From positions 496,001-560,000 of the forward strand of contig NZ_CAESCH010000002.1 in assembly GCF_903166545.1 (NCBI RefSeq): a stretch of 64,000 bases of DNA, in the 5' to 3' direction. The stretch comes from Metabacillus schmidteae (lineage in GTDB: Bacteria > Bacillota > Bacilli > Bacillales > Bacillaceae). A model generated the notes under the pieces. The model was not told where the DNA came from and ran no database searches. It saw only the letters and a list, made by a program, of their open reading frames with translations. Positions 26,487-35,690 of the stretch are shown one piece after another. Position 1 is the stretch's first letter. Every line of letters starts with the position of its first letter. The position numbers were made by a program, and so were the translations under genes.

Positions 26487-26708
26487 ATGGAGCGTGAATT
26501 GTCGGATCAGTCCTTCTTTCTTGTTATTCATTGTTCTTCAATAAAATCATTTATCCTCACAGAACTTTTAATAAGTACCGCGATTTATTACGGAATTAAG
26601 TTTATGTCCCATAATGAATGGATGTCTATCATTGGTTGTTTAGTGGGAACTGAGGCTTATAAAAGAATGTTGATTTTTTATAAAAATACCTTGCAAAGAA
26701 CGATATAA
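26487..26708 (+). CDS. hypothetical small membrane protein (73 aa)
   Basis: ATG 26487 follows AAGGTGG. The product has one or two hydrophobic segments (FILTELLISTAIYYGIKFM and the IIGCLVG region) with a basic C-terminus. No family is recognised. Position and ribosome binding site are the only support. Confidence 0.45.
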   Translation: MERELSDQSFFLVIHCSSIKSFILTELLISTAIYYGIKFMSHNEWMSIIGCLVGTEAYKRMLIFYKNTLQRTI

Positions 26709-26782
26709 ACACGAACTTAGTCCTAGTTCTTTTCATGTATAATAATATCTTGATGAATTTTACATAGAAATAGGTGGGAATA

Positions 26783-27409
26783 TTGAATGGAACTGCACAT
26801 GCAACAATAGGAGCTGGAACAGGGTTTGTCGTTGCCCAGTCAGTCCAAGCTGATCCAACAACAACTTTTTTATTGGTAGGGGTTGGTGTGTTATGTGGAT
26901 TGATTCCTGATATTGATATTGATGGGAAGTTAAGCAATAGGATTACGTTATCACATACAATGATTCGATCTGTGGCTCAATTAATTGGATTGCTGATGGT
27001 TGTATATACGTTGCTTGAAGGAATAGGTCAAGAAAGATGGATCGGGATTGGTGCCGGACTAGCTATTATCGTCATTGCCTCTAAAATAAAACAAAGGCAT
27101 ATGCTAACAATTACAGGTTTAGGAGTGCTCTTGGGGGGAATTTCATTACAAGAAATATGGCTTATCTTATTAGGGATCTATATTACTATTGCTTCTTTTA
27201 TCCCTCATCGAAGCTACACACATTCACTAATAGGAATTGGGTTTTTTGCGTTCATTGCTCATTATTTTCAAACTTCCATTGGGATTAAAGGCATTTTTTT
27301 AACATGCTTGTTTAGCTACAGCAGTCATTTAATTGCTGATATGAAGGTTTTGCCGTTTAATAAGCGAGGAGTTAAATTCTTTTTGCCTTTTTCTTCGAAA
27401 GAATTTTAA
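26783..27409 (+). CDS. YdjM/YvsG-family membrane-bound metal-dependent hydrolase
   Basis: This protein of about 208 residues matches the LexA-regulated YdjM family. It has an early conserved histidine in NGTAHATIGAG, a metal-binding-like GLIPDIDIDG, and a later HRSYTHSLIG motif within a set of membrane helices. The start is TTG 26783, five bases after GGTGGG, with GTG 26774 as an alternative. The family is linked by annotation to membrane hydrolases, but the reaction is unknown. A terminator follows. Confidence 0.8.
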   Translation: MNGTAHATIGAGTGFVVAQSVQADPTTTFLLVGVGVLCGLIPDIDIDGKLSNRITLSHTMIRSVAQLIGLLMVVYTLLEGIGQERWIGIGAGLAIIVIASKIKQRHMLTITGLGVLLGGISLQEIWLILLGIYITIASFIPHRSYTHSLIGIGFFAFIAHYFQTSIGIKGIFLTCLFSYSSHLIADMKVLPFNKRGVKFFLPFSSKEF

Positions 27410-27432
27410 GATACTCAAGAAAATCATTAATA

Positions 27433-27469
27433 AAAAGCCCATACAAACAATAAGGTAGGGCTTTTCTTT
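27433..27469 (+). terminator. Rho-independent terminator after the YdjM-like gene
   Basis: AAAAGCCC pairs with GGGCTTTT (27458-27465) and a T-rich stretch follows. Confidence 0.75.
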
Positions 27470-27510
27470 CTATATAAATCATTTCAAATTGGAAGTTAAG
27501 ATACTAACTT

Positions 27511-28404
27511 TTATAGTTTCACACGCTGTTTTTTTATAGGAATATAGATGTCTATCTCCATGTTTTCCGAACCGTGGCATCGTTCGTCATAGAGTTCAAA
27601 TTCTACTTCTCCGCAATGTTCATAACCTGATCGTGGAAACCAGTCTGTAAAAATATAATTCCAAGCGGATTGGATAGAAGAAGTAAATAATTCCTCATTA
27701 GACTTTGGTGTAGTAAACACTGCATATTCCAGCTCAGGAAAACTTTTGTACACCATTCCTTCAGGTGCTTGAGCTTCCTTCTCTACTTCCATTCCAATAA
27801 TATAAGCAAACTCCCCTGTTTCAGGCTTGAAATCTGTGCAAATGCCAAGTTCTTCATTTTTATGGATGGGATTTGGAATGTTACAGCCTAATTTATTTTG
27901 CATGTACTGCTGCCAAAACTCAGGGATATCTTTCTTGTTCTGACCATTTTCATTCTTTGTAATCAGTTCGTATCCAATAACATGAAATGCAGGCTTCGTC
28001 ACAATTTTGGGCTTCATCTTTTCTCCTCCTGATATATGTGTTGTTTTTAAGTTGGCTTTTCCACGTAAGGGTCCGGATATGCTTGTAGCGTTACGATATT
28101 GCTTCGGTGAAACTCCATAGACTTTTTTAAATGCTCTATTGAAGGATTCCTGGTATTGGAAGCCGACTTCCAGTGTAATATCAACAATTTTTTCATCTGT
28201 ATAAAATAAACGCTCTGCTGCATATGTTAGCCTTCTTTTTCTTATATAATCCATCACAGATTCCCCCACCATCGTTTGAAACACCCTATGATAGTGAAAG
28301 GGAGAAAAACAAGCAAGCTCTGCTAATGTTTCAAGCGTCATTTGTGTGTCAAGGTTCTCTTCAATATAATCGAGCGTCCGTTGTATACATTCAACATAAT
28401 CCAT
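27511..28404 (-). CDS. AraC-family regulator with GyrI-like effector-binding domain
   Basis: This 297-residue protein has an N-terminal AraC-type double helix-turn-helix (about residues 1-105, with MTLETLAELACFSPFHYHRVFQ and FQYQESFNRAFKKVYGVSPKQYR). The C-terminal GyrI-like domain (about 130-297) binds small or cationic ligands in this family. The start is set at ATG 28404, preceded by GGTGAGGG; the longer upstream frame has no site. Such proteins often control drug-response genes. No target is adjacent. Confidence 0.87.
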   Translation of the reverse strand: MDYVECIQRTLDYIEENLDTQMTLETLAELACFSPFHYHRVFQTMVGESVMDYIRKRRLTYAAERLFYTDEKIVDITLEVGFQYQESFNRAFKKVYGVSPKQYRNATSISGPLRGKANLKTTHISGGEKMKPKIVTKPAFHVIGYELITKNENGQNKKDIPEFWQQYMQNKLGCNIPNPIHKNEELGICTDFKPETGEFAYIIGMEVEKEAQAPEGMVYKSFPELEYAVFTTPKSNEELFTSSIQSAWNYIFTDWFPRSGYEHCGEVEFELYDERCHGSENMEIDIYIPIKKQRVKL

Positions 28405-28523
28405 ATCCCTCACCTGCCTTAAGTACACTATATCAGCATGAAACAATTTGTTCTTAACATTTTTTGCTATATTCCATTTTACTTCTAATAGGATAAAAAG
28501 TTTTTTTCTTTTCACTATAAAAG

Positions 28524-28552
28524 TAAAAGGCCACATAGGTGACCTTTTTTTT
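28524..28552 (-). terminator. terminator of the secreted endonuclease gene
   Basis: GGTCAC and GTGGCC arms with A/T-rich ends form a hairpin just after the minus-strand endonuclease stop. T-runs occur on both sides, so it may act in both directions. Confidence 0.65.
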
Positions 28553-28563
28553 ATGTGAGGTTT

Positions 28564-29700
28564 CTACCAAATTGCCTCTACCCATTCAGGATGATCAATA
28601 AATGGATTGCGATTGTGTTGATAGTCCTGATAAATGATTTCATTTCGGTTTCGTTCAAAATTATCAACAGGATCCTCTTTGTGCCATTGTAACAATGTTG
28701 ATAGCTTTCCATGTAATGGAGCTGAGCCGTTATTTACGTTTTCATTAACCTCTAAGTCTAACTCGCCATTGTCTCCTTCATAGCGGACAGCCATATAGAA
28801 AATCATTCTAGCAACATCACCTTTTACTTCATCGCGTGGTTCCCAAGAGTCACTATCAGCATACGTATCAGGAGCTTCTTTCTGGGCTGTGCCTCCATTA
28901 TCGAAATCTTTATTGCCCCTTGCACTATTCACTGTTACATCTGTTGGTCGTAAATGGTGAAGATCTGTACCTGCTCCCATTGATGTTCCAAAATCACCGT
29001 GTGATTTTGCCCAAACATGTTCGCGGTTCCATGAGTCAATAGATGATCCATTTGAGGTTTTACTCTGGGACCTTCCCGTATATAAGAGAATGACATTATT
29101 GTGATTAGCAGGATCTTCATCTGTGTTTCTTAGTGCTTCCCAGACATTTGAATAGGAAATTTCAGTATGATCATCAATGATGTTATGTAAGGCTGTTTTT
29201 AAGCTGGCACCTGTTTTACCTTGCGCATTTTCATAATAGTCACCTGTTGTGTCTTCTGGAGGATCTTCTGGAGTATCACCTGAACTCAATTCCACCATTT
29301 GTGATGTGTTTTTCAGTCCTGGATGAGAGTAATAGGCTGTTAATTGACCGGTTACCTTTAGTTTCTTTCCCATTAAATCAGGGTTTGTTTTTAACCCAAA
29401 TTGTGAACGAAATTCAGAAGGTATCTGAACATATAGCATGTTTGAAGAATTTGTTTCATTACTACTATCTGCAAGAGCTAAAGCATAATCGTCTGGAAAA
29501 TTGCTTTTTACGACTGTTGATGAAGAAATTGGTTTTCCTACGACGTACCCCTCAACAGTCTGGACTGAATTATTCTGTGTTTGAACAGCTTGTGAAACGG
29601 TTAAAGAGCTTACTGCTTTCAAAGAATCAAATGAAAAAAGCGAAGTGAACAAAACAAAAACAATGGCAACAAGAAAACTAAACTTCCCTACACATCTTAT
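28564..29700 (-). CDS. secreted endonuclease I family nuclease with N-terminal OB-like domain; possible AUA start
   Basis: The product has a DUF6359/OB-like domain (about 25-130), a proline/aspartate linker and an endonuclease I domain with the catalytic block SWNREHVWAKSHGDFG and DLHHLRPTDVTVNSARGN. It resembles extracellular nucleases such as Bacillus BsnA. No ATG, GTG or TTG in frame gives a full signal peptide. The frame extended upstream encodes a convincing one (RCVGKFSFLVAIVFVLFTS) beginning at an ATA codon exactly seven bases after AGGAGG. TTG 29652 is the conventional alternative but has no site and cuts the signal peptide. A single-base indel is the third explanation. Confidence 0.8.
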   Translation of the reverse strand: MRCVGKFSFLVAIVFVLFTSLFSFDSLKAVSSLTVSQAVQTQNNSVQTVEGYVVGKPISSSTVVKSNFPDDYALALADSSNETNSSNMLYVQIPSEFRSQFGLKTNPDLMGKKLKVTGQLTAYYSHPGLKNTSQMVELSSGDTPEDPPEDTTGDYYENAQGKTGASLKTALHNIIDDHTEISYSNVWEALRNTDEDPANHNNVILLYTGRSQSKTSNGSSIDSWNREHVWAKSHGDFGTSMGAGTDLHHLRPTDVTVNSARGNKDFDNGGTAQKEAPDTYADSDSWEPRDEVKGDVARMIFYMAVRYEGDNGELDLEVNENVNNGSAPLHGKLSTLLQWHKEDPVDNFERNRNEIIYQDYQHNRNPFIDHPEWVEAIW

Positions 29701-29971
29701 ACAAAAACCTCCTGATTTTAAAGTGTATTACGACATCAAATTATCATCGTATTGTAAAGGAGGTTATTCTAAATTGTAAAAGTGTTCTTTACAAAGAAGA
29801 AACAGGAGTATATACATATTATATAAGGGAAAATTTTGAAATTATATAGGTATTCAAATTTTTAGAAGAGAGAAATATTTACCAGGAATACATGTTTCCA
29901 TTCATTATTCCAATAAATCACCATGTTTAAAAATCAGTCATAAATGGAAAATAAAGATAGGAGGGATGCAG

Positions 29972-31303
29972 ATGAAAGTAGTTATTATTGGTGGAGATGC
30001 AGCAGGCATGAGTGCAGCTATGCAAATTGTCAGAAACAGCACTGGACATGAAATTACTGTTTTGGAAAAGGGTGGAGTGTATTCGTACGGACAATGTGGC
30101 CTGCCCTATGTGATTAGCGGAAAAATTGAGTCAACAGATAAACTGATAGCCCGTACACAGACAACATTTAAAGAGAAATATGGAATTGATGCACGAGTTT
30201 TTCATGAAGTTGAAAAGGTAGATGCTGAAAATAAAATGGTAAGCGGCTTGATCCATAGTAATGGTGAAGCTTTTAGTATATCCTATGACCGCCTTCTAAT
30301 TGCAACCGGAGTAGCCTCTGTTATTCCAAATTGGGATGGCGTGGAACTTCAAGGTGTGTTCACCTTAAAGACCATTCCAGATGCGAAGGAAATTATGAAC
30401 TATCTTGAGAAAGAAATAAAAAATGTAACGGTGATTGGCGGTGGCTACATTGGCCTCGAAATGGCTGAAAGCTTTGCAGAGCTTGGCAAGAAGGTAACGC
30501 TCATTGAACGGAATGAGCAATTAGCAAAAATATTTGATAAAGATATGTCGGAACTTATTCATGAGGAAGCAGTGAAGCAAAACATTGAGTTAAGACTTGG
30601 TGAATCTGTTGAAGCTTTCGGGGGGCATGAGCATGTTGAATTCGTAAAAACCGATAAAGGGAAGTATGAAACAGATTTAGTATTAGTCGCTGTAGGTGTG
30701 AAGCCTAATACTGCATTCTTAGAAGGAACTGACATCCAAACAAGTGTTAATGGCGCGATCCAAGTAAATGCTTATATGCAAACTAGTATTGAAGATATCT
30801 ATGCTGCGGGAGATTGTGCAACACAATATCATCGGGTAAAAGAAAAGGATGATCATATTCCGTTAGGAACACATGCCAATAAACAGGGGCAAATCGCCGG
30901 ATTAAACATTGTGAATATACATAAAACATTTAAAGGTGTTGTAGGTACTTCAATTATCAAATTTTTTGATTTAACTTTAGGGAGAACAGGAATTTCAGAA
31001 ACAGAAGCAAACATGCTGCATATTCCATGTGGTTCAGTAACGATTACATCAAGGGATATCGCAGGGTACTATCCTAATGATAAAAAGATGCAATTGAAAC
31101 TTGTCTATCATAAAGAAACATATAAAGTTCTTGGTGGGCAAATTATAGGAGAAAATGGGATAGACAAACGAATTGATGTTCTTGCAACTGCCATATTTCA
31201 TTCAATGACAACTGATGAACTGCTTGATCTGGATCTTGCGTATGCTCCTCCATATAATGGGGTATGGGATCCTATTCAGCAGGCAGCTAGAAGGGTGAAG
31301 TAA
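29972..31303 (+). CDS. CoA-disulfide reductase / NADH oxidase-like flavoprotein
   Basis: This 443-residue FAD enzyme has an N-terminal [14 protein letters not shown] dinucleotide motif, the single redox cysteine in [13 protein letters not shown] near residue 42, a second NAD-binding [14 protein letters not shown], the [11 protein letters not shown] motif and a C-terminal dimerisation domain. One active-site cysteine is the mark of CoA-disulfide reductases and NADH oxidases. No rhodanese extension is present. ATG 29972 is six bases after GGAGGG; ATG 29966 abuts that site. Bacillus cells use coenzyme A and bacillithiol as thiols, which fits. Confidence 0.85.
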   Translation: MKVVIIGGDAAGMSAAMQIVRNSTGHEITVLEKGGVYSYGQCGLPYVISGKIESTDKLIARTQTTFKEKYGIDARVFHEVEKVDAENKMVSGLIHSNGEAFSISYDRLLIATGVASVIPNWDGVELQGVFTLKTIPDAKEIMNYLEKEIKNVTVIGGGYIGLEMAESFAELGKKVTLIERNEQLAKIFDKDMSELIHEEAVKQNIELRLGESVEAFGGHEHVEFVKTDKGKYETDLVLVAVGVKPNTAFLEGTDIQTSVNGAIQVNAYMQTSIEDIYAAGDCATQYHRVKEKDDHIPLGTHANKQGQIAGLNIVNIHKTFKGVVGTSIIKFFDLTLGRTGISETEANMLHIPCGSVTITSRDIAGYYPNDKKMQLKLVYHKETYKVLGGQIIGENGIDKRIDVLATAIFHSMTTDELLDLDLAYAPPYNGVWDPIQQAARRVK

Positions 31304-31317
31304 TTTATTACAAAAAT

Positions 31318-31356
31318 AAAACGTCTTAGCTCTTCTGAATAGAGCTAAGACGTTTT
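31318..31356. terminator. bidirectional terminator between convergent genes
   Basis: A perfect 15-bp stem AAAACGTCTTAGCTC/GAGCTAAGACGTTTT lies between the flavoprotein gene and the convergent DUF3231 gene. It has A/T runs on both sides. Confidence 0.92.
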
Positions 31357-31371
31357 AAAACTTAATACTTA

Positions 31372-31917
31372 TCAACAATCATCTGCTTTATTTAGGTGTA
31401 GGGGAGGTGGAATCAGCCAGCCCTTTTCCTTGTTAAGTCGAAGAACCTTGCCGCCAAGAGTGGCTTTTTGTGTATGTATTTGACCAAACATCATAGCAAT
31501 ATCTTCTCTAATGGCTTGACCAATCATTTGACTGCATGCAACCAATCCAGCGGCAATATTTGCAGATAAAGCAGCGGAAATTTCAGGATCCATGAATTTT
31601 GCTCCTGGTGGGATATCCTCTAATCGAGCATTCGGACGTTCTGGTGGTGTAGGAGGAAGCCCAATTCCATTCTCCTTTAGTAAACCTTCAATTTGTTTCA
31701 TTTCTTGTTGACATTGTTCAATTGCTTCAACTAGTAATTTACGAAGATCCTCATCACCAGTATGATTAAGCTTCGTCTGATATCCAGCCACCATGGCTTT
31801 TGAAGTTAACAGAAAAGACCAAGCACCGAAAACCTCTCCATAATGTAATGGTTCGTTTTGAGGATTACCACTTAAAATTCCCATAAAAGCACTCCCTATA
31901 GTTTTTTTAAAATCCAT
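31372..31917 (-). CDS. DUF3231 family protein
   Basis: This 181-residue protein matches the DUF3231 domain, an all-helical ferritin-like or spore-coat-CotF-like fold common in spore formers. Recognisable parts are LHYGEVFGAWSFLLTSKAM near the N-terminus and a long helix ending in ASQMIG-like SANIAAGLVACSQMIG. AGGAGA precedes ATG 31917. A double-domain relative is encoded at 39511. Function is unknown; a role in the spore is likely from the family's distribution. Confidence 0.8.
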   Translation of the reverse strand: MDFKKTIGSAFMGILSGNPQNEPLHYGEVFGAWSFLLTSKAMVAGYQTKLNHTGDEDLRKLLVEAIEQCQQEMKQIEGLLKENGIGLPPTPPERPNARLEDIPPGAKFMDPEISAALSANIAAGLVACSQMIGQAIREDIAMMFGQIHTQKATLGGKVLRLNKEKGWLIPPPLHLNKADDC

Positions 31918-32135
31918 TAATTTTTTCTCCTAATTAAGGTTGGTGTCTTGTTAGACAATGAATAGTATGTGTTTGTGTTTTTATTCTATTCTATCTGATC
32001 TGTGTTCAAGGGGTTTTCGTAAAAACTGGGGTCGTTGAATAAATGGGATGCTAGAGATTTCTTCCACTTAACCTTATTTTATAACCGTGGCATTAATATT
32101 CACTTTTTTTCATACTATATTTTTGGGGTGATAAA

Positions 32136-32576
32136 ATGGCAAGAGCAAAGTATCGTAGTTCTGACGTTGACTTAATGGCAAGGATGATGAGGGCAGAAGC
32201 TGAAGGTGAAGGAAAGCAAGGAATGTTATATGTTGGAAATGTCATCGTTAATCGGCTTGTAGCAAATTGTTCAGACTTTGAAGGACTGAGAACAGTGCCT
32301 CAAGTCATTTATCAAGTCCAAGGGGGAAATTATTCCTTTGAAGCTGTTCAAAAAGGGAATATGTTTTATCAAAGAGCACGAGAATCTGAGAGAAGATTAG
32401 CAAAACAGAATTTGGATTTTTGGAGACAACACCCAGCTAAGTATGCACTCTGGTATTTTAACCCATATGCCCCATGCCCTCCTACATGGTATGGTCAGCC
32501 TTTCGCCGGCCAATTTAAAAATCACTGTTATTATGAACCAGCAGCTGGAACATGTGATGGCGTTTATAGCGGTTGA
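32136..32576 (+). CDS. cwlJ: spore cortex hydrolase CwlJ (Hydrolase_2/SleB family)
   Basis: This 146-residue protein is the right length for CwlJ and lacks a signal peptide, as CwlJ does. The catalytic-domain pattern VDLMARMMRAEAEGEGKQGM, with the family's essential glutamate, and the C-terminal ALWYFNPYAPCPPTW are clear. CwlJ cleaves cortex peptidoglycan during spore germination and usually needs GerQ, which is not in the window. GGGGTGAT precedes ATG 32136. It is good evidence that the host forms spores. Confidence 0.9.
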   Translation: MARAKYRSSDVDLMARMMRAEAEGEGKQGMLYVGNVIVNRLVANCSDFEGLRTVPQVIYQVQGGNYSFEAVQKGNMFYQRARESERRLAKQNLDFWRQHPAKYALWYFNPYAPCPPTWYGQPFAGQFKNHCYYEPAAGTCDGVYSG

Positions 32577-32670
32577 GCTTACTCATTAATGGATAGAATT
32601 CTTCTGACAGGTCGATTTGACTTTATTGATTCGCTTGCGAAGGACTATTTACTCTATAGTTTCCTCCGTA

Positions 32671-32785
32671 GTGTCCTTCATAGTCTATATGAAGGACATT
32701 CTACTTCAAGCTGATCTAGAATGTCCTTCATCGCCATCAAGAAAGACATTCCCCTCGCATATTTGGATCTAGAATGTCCTTCATC
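32671..32785. repeat. alternating-orientation ATGTCCTTCAT repeat cluster
   Basis: The 307-bp gap between cwlJ and pbuE contains a perfect 20-bp direct repeat, GATCTAGAATGTCCTTCATC, at 32713-32732 and 32766-32785. A related forward unit starts at 32671, an inverted unit TGAAGGACATTC at 32690, and a degenerate inverted unit near 32740. Neighbouring units can fold into hairpins. No gene is seen here. Confidence 0.75.
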
Positions 32786-32883
32786 ACCTACATAAATAAC
32801 TTCCGATCAACCATTTTCAGGTGCATATATAAAAATAACCAAGTGTAAATAAAAAATGTCTATTTTAACACAAGTAAGGTGTT

Positions 32884-34086
32884 TTAAGCTTGTGTATGCG
32901 AATTTGTCTTTTGCGAAAATGAAATGGAATTGTCCCTTATGACGACCGCTTTACTTCTTATAGAATACACTGCACAAAGTAAAGAGATGATGACAATAAC
33001 GCCTCCAAACCATGCAGTGTTGGAAACTGATCCGGTTTCATTTAATACGATACCGCCAAATGCTGACCCAAGTGCAATACCAATTTGCAAGGCAGAATTA
33101 TTAAAGCTTTGCTGAATGTCGGATGTAGCAGGGTCTGTTTGAATTAAATAGCTTTGTTGTGGTGGTGCCAAACTCCAGCTTAATGCTGCCCAAACCATCA
33201 TGATCGGTATAAATAGGATAAGCGAAAAAGTTGTTAATGGTAATAAAAATAACACGAATGCAAATGAGCTGATTACCACGATGATGCTTTTTTGAGCGCC
33301 GATTGAATCAGAAAGAATTCCTCCAAACGCTCCTCCACTTACGGCTGCAAACCCTAATAGTAAATAACAAATACTGATCCAATTTGAATTCAGATGAAGT
33401 TCTGTTTCTAAAAACGGAGTGAAATAGGCATAAATCGTATAATGCCCTGCTAGCATAAACATTGTTGCAAGGTGGGCACTACCTATTTTCATACTGGCAA
33501 CTGCTTTTATCTGTTGTAAAAGTGGAATCGTGTTTTCTCCAGGAATTCGCTCTAAGAAGATTCCAATAAGAACAATGGAGCCAATGGATAAAATGGCAAT
33601 TCCAAGGAAAATGATGCGCCAGCCGAATGCATTGGAAATGAGGATTCCAAGTGGTACACCCATCACAAGTGATGAACTAATTCCCATATAGATGAGCCCC
33701 AAAGCCTTTGCACGGTGGGTCGGAGCAACAATCTTAGCTGCGATGGTTAACGAAAGTACAACGATCAGTGCTGTACTCATCGCAGTCAAGACTCTTGCGA
33801 TCATCATAAAGGTAAAGCTTGAACTAAAATAAGTCATAATATTTCCTGTAAAGAACACAAACAAGGAAATAAGATATACCTTTTTTCGCTCGATTTTGCT
33901 AGTTAGAACAAGTAATACAGGACCGGCAATAGCATAAATAAGGGCAAATACAGAAATGAGTTGTCCGGCAGTGCTTAATGAGATGTTAAAATCGTTAGCA
34001 ATGGCAGGGAGTATTCCTCCTACAATTAATTCAACAAGTCCAACTGCGACAGTGGATAAGGCGAGTATAAAAACTTTTATGTTCAT
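32884..34086 (-). CDS. pbuE: purine base/nucleoside efflux pump PbuE (MFS)
   Basis: This 400-residue protein has twelve membrane helices. It matches Bacillus subtilis PbuE (YdhL) closely from memory, for example [39 protein letters not shown] and [24 protein letters not shown]. PbuE exports adenine, hypoxanthine and related purines. The leader contains an adenine-type purine riboswitch and terminator, the classic arrangement for this gene. That independent evidence makes the assignment strong. Confidence 0.95.
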   Translation of the reverse strand: MNIKVFILALSTVAVGLVELIVGGILPAIANDFNISLSTAGQLISVFALIYAIAGPVLLVLTSKIERKKVYLISLFVFFTGNIMTYFSSSFTFMMIARVLTAMSTALIVVLSLTIAAKIVAPTHRAKALGLIYMGISSSLVMGVPLGILISNAFGWRIIFLGIAILSIGSIVLIGIFLERIPGENTIPLLQQIKAVASMKIGSAHLATMFMLAGHYTIYAYFTPFLETELHLNSNWISICYLLLGFAAVSGGAFGGILSDSIGAQKSIIVVISSFAFVLFLLPLTTFSLILFIPIMMVWAALSWSLAPPQQSYLIQTDPATSDIQQSFNNSALQIGIALGSAFGGIVLNETGSVSNTAWFGGVIVIISLLCAVYSIRSKAVVIRDNSISFSQKTNSHTQA

Positions 34087-34126
34087 AGCTATCTATCCTC
34101 TCTTATTAAGTGTTTTTTTGGGAAAT

Positions 34127-34177
34127 AAAAAAATCCTAATTACAGAAAACGAAACATTCATTTTCTGTAATCAGGAT
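34127..34177 (-). terminator. riboswitch expression-platform terminator
   Basis: On the minus strand a long stem (TCCTGATTACAGAAAATG with the complementary 3' arm) is followed by seven T residues. Its 5' arm is shared with the aptamer's P3 and P1 strands, so ligand binding should prevent termination and turn pbuE on. Confidence 0.9.
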
Positions 34178-34229
34178 TTTAAGGTTCCTGGTAGAGACCC
34201 TCCAGCCATATTCTAGAGGTTATACAGGT
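34165..34229 (-). ncRNA. adenine-sensing purine riboswitch aptamer
   Basis: Read on the minus strand, the conserved core runs from ACCTGTATAACC through ATATGG, GGTCTCTACCAGGAACC and TCCTGATTACAG. P1 is CTGTA/TACAG and P3 is CAGGA/TCCTG. The nucleotide in J3/1 that decides specificity (position 74 in xpt numbering) is T, as in adenine riboswitches; guanine types have C. It leads into the pbuE terminator. A possible promoter TTGAAA-17 bp-TACACT lies further upstream on the minus strand near 34264-34292. Confidence 0.92.
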
Positions 34230-34582
34230 GTATAATTTATTTGGTTTGATCTTACTTTGAAGAGTGTACTAGATTTTACATTATTTTTCAAGGATGAAAG
34301 GTTTCTTGGGAATATTCTGACATTTATCATAGAAGTAAAAAGTGTAGATATCCATTCAATCTACACTGAAATTCCGGTATAATTTTACATTAAAGGGGGT
34401 GCTACTAGGTGGAGAATCATATAAGATTGTCCGGGACTTCTTCTACTCATGCAAAGCCTATTATTGGAAAGGCGATACTTTGCATGGGGCGAAACATTTA
34501 CCTTTATCGCTGAGCAAGCTTTTCTAATATTTTGGCTTTGCACCTTATTTTTCAACAAATCAAAATAAGGGAGCGGGCAAAA

Positions 34583-34852
34583 TTGACATATATTAATGCA
34601 ACCAAAGTTTTACCTGAGAAGCTAATTGTAGAAATTCAAAAGTATATCCAAGGGGAAACGCTGTACATTCCTAAGCAGGAAACAGAGTATCGGAAATGGG
34701 GAAGTTCAAGCGGTGGGAGACAAATGCTTGATCGTCGTAATGCTGCAATAAAAAAATCTTTTTCAGGTGGACATAGTATTCAGCAACTAGCTAATGAATA
34801 TTACCTTTCACCCGAATCTATTAAGAAGATTGTTTATTCAAATAAAAAGTAA
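34583..34852 (+). CDS. CD3324/Mor-like small DNA-binding protein
   Basis: This 89-residue protein starts at TTG 34583 with AAGGGAG upstream. It opens TYINATKVLPEKLIVEIQKY and contains ETLYIPK and WGSSSGGRQ, followed by a helix-turn-helix HSIQQLANEYYLSPESIKKI. These are the marks of the CD3324 family, related to the C-terminal domain of phage Mu Mor activators. Such genes are common as single units in Bacillus chromosomes. It probably regulates transcription; no target is known. Confidence 0.8.
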   Translation: MTYINATKVLPEKLIVEIQKYIQGETLYIPKQETEYRKWGSSSGGRQMLDRRNAAIKKSFSGGHSIQQLANEYYLSPESIKKIVYSNKK

Positions 34853-34855
34853 GAG

Positions 34856-34893
34856 AAGAGCACTGGTGAGTATCCATCATCAGTGCTCTTTTA
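34856..34893 (+). terminator. Rho-independent terminator
   Basis: AAGAGCACTG pairs with CAGTGCTCTT (34881-34890) and TTAGG follows. It closes the CD3324-like gene. Confidence 0.85.
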
Positions 34894-34985
34894 GGTAAAA
34901 AACATTTCTAAGTCAATTTCTCCATTTTAGAAGTCGTCTTTCTTCTTTAAAATAAACATAAGAGAATTGATAGGAGAGTTATGTT

Positions 34986-35636
34986 ATGACTGAAAAATTC
35001 ATTAGAAATGAACAGTTCAATTTTATTAAAAAACAGATTGCTTTGATAAAGGATATTTCCAAAAGGAATGTACCGCAAAGTGTCATGAGGGCTGAAATTG
35101 ATCTAGCCAATGCAAAAATCTTAGACAACATCCCAAATGCTACATACGAGCAACAGAATATGTTAGATCTTTCGAGTCTAAAAACAGATATCGAGTATGA
35201 TCAATATATCCAACATCTTTCATCATTTGTGATTCCTTTTCCGAAAATTAACGAACAACAATTGAAAAAAATGTTTCCGAAGAATAAGAAATTAAAGCTG
35301 CCGGATTTATCATTAATAGACCATAGTAAGCTGACTTATTTGAGTTGGAACGATCTTGGTTCAAATAAAAAATTTATCGTTTATGAGCTTGATGGAAACA
35401 TGGTCGGTATAGAATGTAAAGTTAAATCGGCAAGTACGTCTAATTATTGTTCCGTCTGTCATTCTGTAGGTGAGGTTGTCTTTTTTTCTACTATTACAAA
35501 AGCAAGAAAATCTAAAAATCCAGACTATTATAGATCCATAGGCAATCTTATTTGCGCGGATAGCAGTGAATGTAATAAAAAAATAACGAATGTTGAGTAT
35601 TTAACAACTATTTTAAAAGAATCATTAGGAATGTAA
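34986..35636 (+). CDS. FusB/FusC-like elongation factor G-binding protein
   Basis: This 216-residue protein matches the FusB/FusC family in length and layout. It has a helical N-terminal domain and a C-terminal zinc-binding treble-clef domain with Cys155, Cys158, Cys190 and Cys196. Plasmid-borne FusB binds EF-G and frees it from the ribosome in the presence of fusidic acid. Chromosomal homologues in Bacillus are usually labelled fibronectin-binding or EF-G-binding protein. Whether this copy gives fusidic acid tolerance cannot be told from sequence. Confidence 0.85.
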   Translation: MTEKFIRNEQFNFIKKQIALIKDISKRNVPQSVMRAEIDLANAKILDNIPNATYEQQNMLDLSSLKTDIEYDQYIQHLSSFVIPFPKINEQQLKKMFPKNKKLKLPDLSLIDHSKLTYLSWNDLGSNKKFIVYELDGNMVGIECKVKSASTSNYCSVCHSVGEVVFFSTITKARKSKNPDYYRSIGNLICADSSECNKKITNVEYLTTILKESLGM

Positions 35637-35640
35637 ATGT

Positions 35641-35690
35641 TAGCAGGCATGTTCACATAGTGAAACATACCTGCTATCTTTATTTTTATA
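35641..35690. terminator. bidirectional terminator between convergent genes
   Basis: TAGCAGG...CCTGCTA and ATGTT...AACAT arms form an imperfect hairpin between the FusB-like gene and the convergent permease gene, with TTTATTTTT following. Confidence 0.7.
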
